From NCBI GenBank assembly GCA_900551535.1, contig URWJ01000003.1, positions 1-28,520 of the forward strand: a DNA stretch of 28,520 nt, written 5' to 3'. Shown here one piece after another: positions 24,284-28,520 of the stretch. Position numbers and translations under genes: made by a program. Within the stretch, counting starts at the first letter, position 1. Each line of letters opens with the position of its first letter. A model generated the notes under the pieces. That model worked only from the letters and a program-made list of their open reading frames with translations. It did not search any database and was not told the DNA's origin. This DNA comes from an uncultured Granulicatella sp. (GTDB lineage Bacteria > Bacillota > Bacilli > Lactobacillales > Aerococcaceae).

Positions 24284-25597
24284 TTACTTTCTTTGACGCG
24301 TAATCATATGAATTGGTGTTCCCTCGAATCCAAACGCTGAGCGAATTCGATTTTCTAAGAAACGTTCATATGAGAAATGCATCAATTCAACGTCATTTAC
24401 AAAGGTTACAAATGTTGGTGGTTGAATCGCTACTTGCGTCATATAGTAAATCTTCAAGCGGTTCCCTTTATCCGTTGGTGTTGGGTTCATTGCAATAGCA
24501 TCCATCAATACATCGTTTAAGACTGATGATGAAATACGACGTGAACGAACTTCATGAATCTCTTTTAGAATTGGTGGGATTTTTGAAAGACGTTGTTTTG
24601 TCTTTGCAGATACAAAAATAATCGGAGCATATGATAAGTATAGGAATTCTTGACGAATCTTATCCTCAAACTCTTTATACGTTGAATTATCTTTTTCAAG
24701 CGTATCCCATTTATTCACTAAAATAACGACACCCTTACCAGCTTCATGAGCGTATCCGGCAATCTTCTTATCTTGTTCTTGAATTCCCTCTTCGGCATTC
24801 AAGACCACACAAACAATGTCGCTTCGTTCAATCGCTCTTAAGGCACGTAAGACACTATATTTTTCAGTTGATTCAAAGACACGACCTTTCTTACGAATAC
24901 CGGCAGTATCAATCATCTTGAAGACAGTACCTTCTTCATCTTCGAATGTCGTATCGATGGCATCACGAGTTGTTCCAGCCACATTCGATACAATCACACG
25001 TTCTTCACCAAGCATCGCATTGACTAAACTAGATTTTCCTACGTTTGGACGGCCGATAAAACTAAACTTAATGATGTCTTTATCCTCTTCGTCTCCTTTA
25101 TCTTCAGGGAAAGCTTTAACAGCTGCGTCTAATAAATCTCCAAGACCTAGCCCGTGACTTCCTGAAATTGGGAATGGTTCACCGAATCCTAATGCATAGA
25201 AATCAAAAATCTCTGAACGTAATTCAGGATTATCGACTTTGTTAACAGCAAGTAAAACTGGTTTATTGGTACGATAGAGTAATTTTGCAATGTGTTCGTC
25301 AGTCGTTGTCACGCCCTCTTTCACACTTGTAAGGAAGATAATCACATCTGCTTCTTCCATCGCAATCTCTGCTTGCATACGGATGTTTGACATAAACGGT
25401 TCATCCGTAATATCAATTCCACCTGTATCAATAATATTAAATGAGTGACCTAACCACTCACCTTCAGAATAGATACGGTCACGAGTGACTCCGGCGATAT
25501 CTTCTACGATAGAGATACGTTCTCCGACAATACGGTTAAAAATTGTAGATTTTCCGACATTTGGTCTTCCTACAACGGCAATAACTGGTGTTGACAT
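24284..25597 (-). CDS. der: Ribosome assembly GTPase Der
   Basis: This essential GTPase has two tandem G domains and a KH-like C-terminal domain, and assists 50S subunit assembly. With the ATG at 25597 (AAAGGAGG ahead) it has 437 residues, the usual length; the upstream ATG at 25627 has no ribosome site. G domain 1: GRPNVGKS (10-17), DTGG, NKVD. G domain 2: GRPNVGKS again, DTAG, NKWD. The C-terminal VRSRRISSSVLNDVL onward is the KH-like part, ending in basic residues. It lies downstream of rpsA, with a terminator of modest strength between them. Confidence 0.97.
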   Translation of the reverse strand: MSTPVIAVVGRPNVGKSTIFNRIVGERISIVEDIAGVTRDRIYSEGEWLGHSFNIIDTGGIDITDEPFMSNIRMQAEIAMEEADVIIFLTSVKEGVTTTDEHIAKLLYRTNKPVLLAVNKVDNPELRSEIFDFYALGFGEPFPISGSHGLGLGDLLDAAVKAFPEDKGDEEDKDIIKFSFIGRPNVGKSSLVNAMLGEERVIVSNVAGTTRDAIDTTFEDEEGTVFKMIDTAGIRKKGRVFESTEKYSVLRALRAIERSDIVCVVLNAEEGIQEQDKKIAGYAHEAGKGVVILVNKWDTLEKDNSTYKEFEDKIRQEFLYLSYAPIIFVSAKTKQRLSKIPPILKEIHEVRSRRISSSVLNDVLMDAIAMNPTPTDKGNRLKIYYMTQVAIQPPTFVTFVNDVELMHFSYERFLENRIRSAFGFEGTPIHMITRQRK

Positions 25598-25627
25598 ACT
25601 ATTCCTCCTTTTCTCTAATTCTATCAT

Positions 25628-25658
25628 AAAAATAGTCTGGAACCAGTCCAGACTATTT
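25628..25658 (-). terminator. Terminator between rpsA and der
   Basis: On the minus strand AAATAGTCTGGA (25658-25647) pairs perfectly with TCCAGACTATTT (25641-25630) around five bases, but the T-run is only about five long. Partial read-through into der, which has no obvious promoter of its own, is likely. Confidence 0.82.
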
Positions 25659-25680
25659 CCACTTAACTTTTATTTGAATG

Positions 25681-26874
25681 TTATTCTTCAACTTTAAGTT
25701 CAGAAAGTTGATCACCTAAACGATCAGCTAAAGAGAATGAAACATCTTCTTCAGGTAATTCGTAAGTTTCTTCAACCACTTCTTCAACTTCTTCTTTTTC
25801 AGGTTTTGGAGCTTCTTGTAAAGCTTTAATACTTAAAGAAATACGTTGTTGTTCTGGATGAACTTCAAGAACTTTCACTTGAACTTCTTGACCTTCTTTA
25901 AGAACTTCGTGTGGTGTTGCGATATGTTGGTGAGCAATTTGTGAGATGTGAACTAATCCTTCTACTCCAGGGAATAATTCAACAAATGCTCCAAATGTAG
26001 TTAGACGTTTTACTAAACCATCTAATACTGAACCAACTGCTGCACGTTCTTCAATGTTATCCCATGGTCCTGCTAATGTATCTTTGATTGATAATGATAC
26101 ACGTCCGCTTTCTGGATCTACTGAGATTACTTTTGCTTGAACTTCTTCGCCAACTTTTAATTTGTCGCTTGCTTTCGCAACGTGCTCGTGAGAGATTTGT
26201 GAGATGTGAACTAAACCATCCACACCACCTAAGTCGATGAACGCACCGAAGTTTGTTAATCGAGCTACTTTACCAGTCACTACAGAACCTTCTTGAATTG
26301 CTTCAAATACAGCTGCACGCTTAGCTGCTTTTTCAGCTGCAACTAAGTTTTTACGTGATAAGATTAAACGATTTTCGCTTGGTTCGATTTCAACGATTTC
26401 AAAAGCTAATGTTTGGCCTTTGAATTGAGCTAAGTTATCAACATAGTGGTCTGATACCATTGAAGCTGGCACGAAAGCACGAACTCCTGCATCCACTACT
26501 AAACCACCTTTAACAGCATCCACAACTGGAGCTTCGATGATTTCTTTGTTATCGAATTTAGCTTGAATTTCTTCCCAAACTTTACGTGCATCTACACGTT
26601 TTTTAGAAAGTAAGAAACTTCCATTTTCTTTATCTTTGATTTGTTTGATGACTACTAAATCAACAACATCTCCTACAGCTAAAACGTCTTCTACACGTTC
26701 AACTGGTGATGTAGATAATTCATTGAAAGGAATAACTCCTTCAACTCCTCCACCGATAATTCCGACGATGGCTTGTTTATCTTGTAGAGTTAATACTTCA
26801 CCTTGTACTAAATCTCCGATTTGAATATCTTTAACGATATCGAGCGCATCTTGCATTGTTTGTAATTCTGACAT
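25681..26874 (-). CDS. rpsA: Ribosomal protein S1 homologue
   Basis: This 397-residue protein has four S1 (OB-fold) RNA-binding domains, starting near residues 19, 105, 190 and 275, the last two in the clear form GAFIDLGGVDGLVHISQIS and GAFVELFPGVEGLVHISQIA. The C-terminal tail is acidic. Four repeats, against six in E. coli, is normal for Firmicutes. It helps recruit or unfold mRNA on the 30S subunit. The ATG at 26874 follows TAGGAGG; the eight-residue longer ORF start at 26898 would contain this ribosome site and is rejected. It has its own promoter behind cmk. Confidence 0.95.
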   Translation of the reverse strand: MSELQTMQDALDIVKDIQIGDLVQGEVLTLQDKQAIVGIIGGGVEGVIPFNELSTSPVERVEDVLAVGDVVDLVVIKQIKDKENGSFLLSKKRVDARKVWEEIQAKFDNKEIIEAPVVDAVKGGLVVDAGVRAFVPASMVSDHYVDNLAQFKGQTLAFEIVEIEPSENRLILSRKNLVAAEKAAKRAAVFEAIQEGSVVTGKVARLTNFGAFIDLGGVDGLVHISQISHEHVAKASDKLKVGEEVQAKVISVDPESGRVSLSIKDTLAGPWDNIEERAAVGSVLDGLVKRLTTFGAFVELFPGVEGLVHISQIAHQHIATPHEVLKEGQEVQVKVLEVHPEQQRISLSIKALQEAPKPEKEEVEEVVEETYELPEEDVSFSLADRLGDQLSELKVEE

Positions 26875-26920
26875 GTGACTTCCTCCTAAGCGCGACAATT
26901 CATGCGAACATAAAGTTTGA

Positions 26921-27001
26921 TTTTTGTGTAAAATAAAACTTTTTATCCACTTACAATCATACCACTAAATGAAAACGAATTCTAGTGTTTTTGTGTAAAA
27001 T
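26921..27001. repeat. 14-bp direct repeat flanking the rpsA promoter
   Basis: TTTTTGTGTAAAAT occurs at 26921-26934 and again at 26988-27001, 67 bp apart. One copy lies upstream of the -35 and the other in the transcribed leader. It is too AT-rich to rule out chance, but it is exact and well placed for a regulatory site. Confidence 0.55.
26956..26984 (-). promoter_or_regulatory. rpsA: Extended -10 promoter of rpsA
   Basis: On the minus strand TGGTATGAT (26964-26956) is a good extended -10, and TAGAAT (26984-26979) is a weak -35 at 17 bases. The leader is about 75 bases. A 12/14 cre-like sequence (26970-26983, plus strand) overlaps the -35, and a 14-bp direct repeat flanks the promoter. Confidence 0.68.
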
Positions 27002-27005
27002 CTGG

Positions 27006-27671
27006 TTAATTCGTTAACTTTTCTTGGATAAGATTCGTAATTTTAGAAACGACTTCTTGAATTGATAGGCTTGTTGTATCGATTTCAATTGCATCATCCG
27101 CTTTTTTCAATGGTGACTCTTTACGAGTACTATCTAAAAAGTCCCGATGAGCGATTTCTTCTTCTAATTTTTCAAGGGATAACTCGATTCCCTTCTCTTG
27201 GTTTTCTCTATAACGGCGAAGCGCACGCTCTTTCACAGAAGCCACTAAGAAAATCTTTAATTCAGCATCAGGAAGTACCACTGTTCCGATATCTCTACCA
27301 TCCATAATAATCGAATGATTTTCAGCAATCTCACGTTGCATTTGAACAAGCTTTACTCGAACTGCTTTAATCGCTGAAACTTCAGATACATTTCTGGTCA
27401 CTTCCAGATTACGGATTTCACGAGTAACATCTTCTCCATTTAAGAAGACGAGTTGACCATCTTCGGTATTTTTAAAACTGATTTCTAAATGATCTAATAA
27501 TTCTTCAATCGCCTTTTCATCATCAACAGAAATATGATCTCTTAAAAATGCTAAAGTAGTTGCACGATACATTGCACCCGTATCTAAATAAAGAAAATTG
27601 GTTTCTTTAGCAATTAATTTCGAAATTGTACTTTTACCAGATGAAGCTGGTCCATCAATTGCAACTTGCAT
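27006..27671 (-). CDS. cmk: Cytidylate kinase
   Basis: This 221-residue kinase phosphorylates CMP and dCMP with ATP. The P-loop is IDGPASSGKSTIS (5-17). YLDTGAMYR is the CMP-binding stretch, and MDGRDIGTVVLPDA plus the RYRENQEKG lid are family signatures. The ATG at 27671 follows AGAAGGAG; the ORF start at 27689 lies in the upstream terminator's T-run and is rejected. The cmk-rpsA order is widely conserved in bacteria. Confidence 0.96.
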   Translation of the reverse strand: MQVAIDGPASSGKSTISKLIAKETNFLYLDTGAMYRATTLAFLRDHISVDDEKAIEELLDHLEISFKNTEDGQLVFLNGEDVTREIRNLEVTRNVSEVSAIKAVRVKLVQMQREIAENHSIIMDGRDIGTVVLPDAELKIFLVASVKERALRRYRENQEKGIELSLEKLEEEIAHRDFLDSTRKESPLKKADDAIEIDTTSLSIQEVVSKITNLIQEKLTN

Positions 27672-27687
27672 ACTCTCTCTCCTTCTC

Positions 27688-27723
27688 AAAAAGAAAGCCT
27701 GAAACGTCTTGCGTCTCAGACTT
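27688..27723 (-). terminator. Terminator between the LysM gene and cmk
   Basis: On the minus strand the 12-base arm 27723-27712 pairs with 27706-27695 (two G-U pairs) around five bases, followed by TTCTTTTT. It stops LysM-gene transcripts right before the cmk ribosome site, so cmk must rely on read-through or an unseen promoter. Confidence 0.8.
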
Positions 27724-27742
27724 CCGCTAATATAGTTCTGTA

Positions 27743-28318
27743 TTATTGTGCAACTTTTAATGTTGTTCCTGGAGCAATGTTATCTCCTGTAAGACCATTA
27801 ATTTGTTTTAATGTCGCAACATCCATACCATGGTTTACTGCGATACGGTATAAAGTATCTCCAGCCTTAACTGTGTAAGTACCGTAGTTACCGTTTTGTT
27901 GTTGCGCTTGAGTAGTTGGTGTTTGTTGCGTTTGTTCAGCTTGACGAGGAGCAGTTGTTGTAGCTTCGCGAGCTGTTGTTGTAGCCTCTTGTTTTGTTGT
28001 AGTAGCTGTTGTTTCCGGAGTTGCTGTTGTCGTTTCAACAGTCTTCGTTAACATTACATCATCAGCAGTTCTAGGTTTCACTTGATTGCTATTATTGCTA
28101 ATTGAGAACCACATCATAAATAATACTGGTGCTACAATGACAATTAAGAATACAAATAATAAAACATTTGATAATGGTGCTACTGCTTTCCCACCTGAGT
28201 TTCTAGCACTACGAGAAAATTGACGGTTCTTTAAATTCTCTTCTTCGCCAAATTTTCTTTCCCATGGTTGTTCTTCTGTTTGATTTAAATCTTCATTATT
28301 ATTAAAGTTATCGCTCAT
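27743..28318 (-). CDS. Membrane-anchored LysM protein
   Basis: This 191-residue protein has an acidic/Asn-rich cytoplasmic N-terminus (1-45), one membrane segment (about 50-72), a Thr/Ala/Gln-rich extracellular linker (about 93-140) with a 7-residue repeat (EATTTAR, EATTTAP), and a C-terminal LysM domain (147-190; YTVKAGDTLYRIAVNHGM). LysM binds GlcNAc-containing glycans such as peptidoglycan, so the protein would bridge membrane and wall. There is no catalytic domain. It resembles Bacillus YpbE in layout and in its place near cmk, but I leave the symbol empty. GGAGG precedes the ATG. It is followed by a terminator. Confidence 0.9.
   Translation of the reverse strand: MSDNFNNNEDLNQTEEQPWERKFGEEENLKNRQFSRSARNSGGKAVAPLSNVLLFVFLIVIVAPVLFMMWFSISNNSNQVKPRTADDVMLTKTVETTTATPETTATTTKQEATTTAREATTTAPRQAEQTQQTPTTQAQQQNGNYGTYTVKAGDTLYRIAVNHGMDVATLKQINGLTGDNIAPGTTLKVAQ
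27950..27988 (-). repeat. Tandem 21-bp repeat in the LysM linker
   Basis: Two near-identical 18-base blocks (27950-27967 and 27971-27988, period 21) encode EATTTA twice, with weaker Thr-rich copies beyond. In-frame copy number change would only lengthen or shorten the linker. Confidence 0.7.
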
Positions 28319-28370
28319 TCAAAAATCCTCCTAATTTGACCCAATGCTATCCTCAGTCAATTCACTACAC

Positions 28371-28399
28371 AATATAGCATATTCTTACACTCAGGGCAA
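28371..28399 (-). promoter_or_regulatory. Promoter of the LysM gene
   Basis: On the minus strand TTGCCC (28399-28394), 17 bases ending TGC, then TATATT (28376-28371) form an extended -10 promoter. A second TGC-TACAAT about 45 bases further upstream may be another -10. Confidence 0.7.
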
Positions 28400-28434
28400 A
28401 CTTTTACTTTAGTACTATTGTAGCATAATTTCTC

Positions 28435-28467
28435 AAAAAATCACTCTATTTAATCAGAGATTAAATA
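28435..28467 (-). terminator. Weak terminator overlapping the end of the edge gene
   Basis: On the minus strand TATTTAATC (28467-28459) pairs with GATTAAATA (28455-28447) around three bases, and a T-run follows after about six bases. The AT-rich stem and the offset T-run make it a weak call. Confidence 0.5.
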
Positions 28468-28520
28468 ATTTCTTAAAGCTTTCTTCGAAGGTGTTTTTTC
28501 CATTTTCTTCTTCATTCCAA
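28454..28520 (-). CDS. 3' end of an unidentified gene (partial)
   Basis: The last 21 codons of a minus-strand gene run in from the right edge and end in TGA at 28456-28454. The visible C-terminus reads WNEEENGKNTFEESFKKLFNL, charged and then amphipathic. In related Firmicutes recQ lies near this LysM gene, but the tail is too short to identify. The hairpin following the stop supports a true gene end. Confidence 0.55.
   Translation of the reverse strand, partial: WNEEENGKNTFEESFKKLFNL

Noticed and set aside
27835..28038. Lys/Gln-rich 67-codon ORF in another minus-strand frame of the LysM gene
   Set aside because: It is the frame-shifted reading of the ACA/CAA-rich linker repeat, and has no ribosome site.

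Overview
The window looks like chromosome from a low-G+C Gram-positive bacterium of the order Lactobacillales. The grounds are AT-rich coding sequence, strong GGAGG-type ribosome sites, sigma-A promoters often with an extended -10, and conserved Firmicute neighbourhoods (dinG-ypmB-aspB-asnS-dnaD-nth; ypiA-ypiB-cca; LysM protein-cmk-rpsA-der-hup). The combination of a glgBCD/glgAP glycogen locus with a host-surface adhesin would fit a Carnobacteriaceae-like commensal such as Granulicatella. That genus is a guess, not something the sequence proves. I see no tRNA, rRNA, CRISPR array, insertion sequence or prophage.

Layout, left to right. (1) 1-1331, minus: 5' part of a secreted MSCRAMM-type adhesin (signal peptide, two adhesion domains, a Cna-B/SpaA isopeptide domain), cut by the window edge. 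(2) 1642-2463, plus: a lone nine-helix membrane protein that resembles a UbiA prenyltransferase stripped of its Asp-rich motifs. It has its own near-perfect promoter and a bidirectional terminator. (3) 2504-9627, minus: dinG, ypmB, aspB, asnS, a terminator, then dnaD and nth (replication, repair, Asp/Asn metabolism). (4) 9768-19931: the glycogen locus in three units: glgB-glgC-glgD (minus), a divergent GH13 alpha-glucan hydrolase (plus), and glgA-glgP (minus). (5) 20066-20539, minus: an unrecognised 157-residue acidic protein with a strong promoter. (6) 20664-23701, minus: ypiA-ypiB-cca, overlapping genes. (7) 23842-28318, minus: hup, der, rpsA, cmk and a LysM membrane protein, mostly separate units split by terminators. 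(8) 28454-28520: the last 21 codons of a further minus-strand gene.

The glycogen genes form a closed cycle. GlgC/GlgD make ADP-glucose, GlgA polymerises it, GlgB branches the chain, and GlgP plus the cytoplasmic GH13 enzyme take it apart. The glgB leader carries a 13/14 match to the CcpA catabolite-responsive element. The glgB/GH13 divergent region carries a perfect 12-bp inverted repeat built on TTTCATGAA, with a degenerate copy between the arms at one helical turn from one of them. A similar motif fills the spacer of the glgA promoter. Together these suggest one unknown regulator co-ordinating all three units, and this is the most interesting regulatory signal in the window.

Most of the window is otherwise ordinary core genome. 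Several gene starts are moved from the longest-ORF start to internal codons with clear Shine-Dalgarno sequences. Those changes affect dnaD, ypmB, glgD, the GH13 gene, glgA, ypiB, der, rpsA and cmk.
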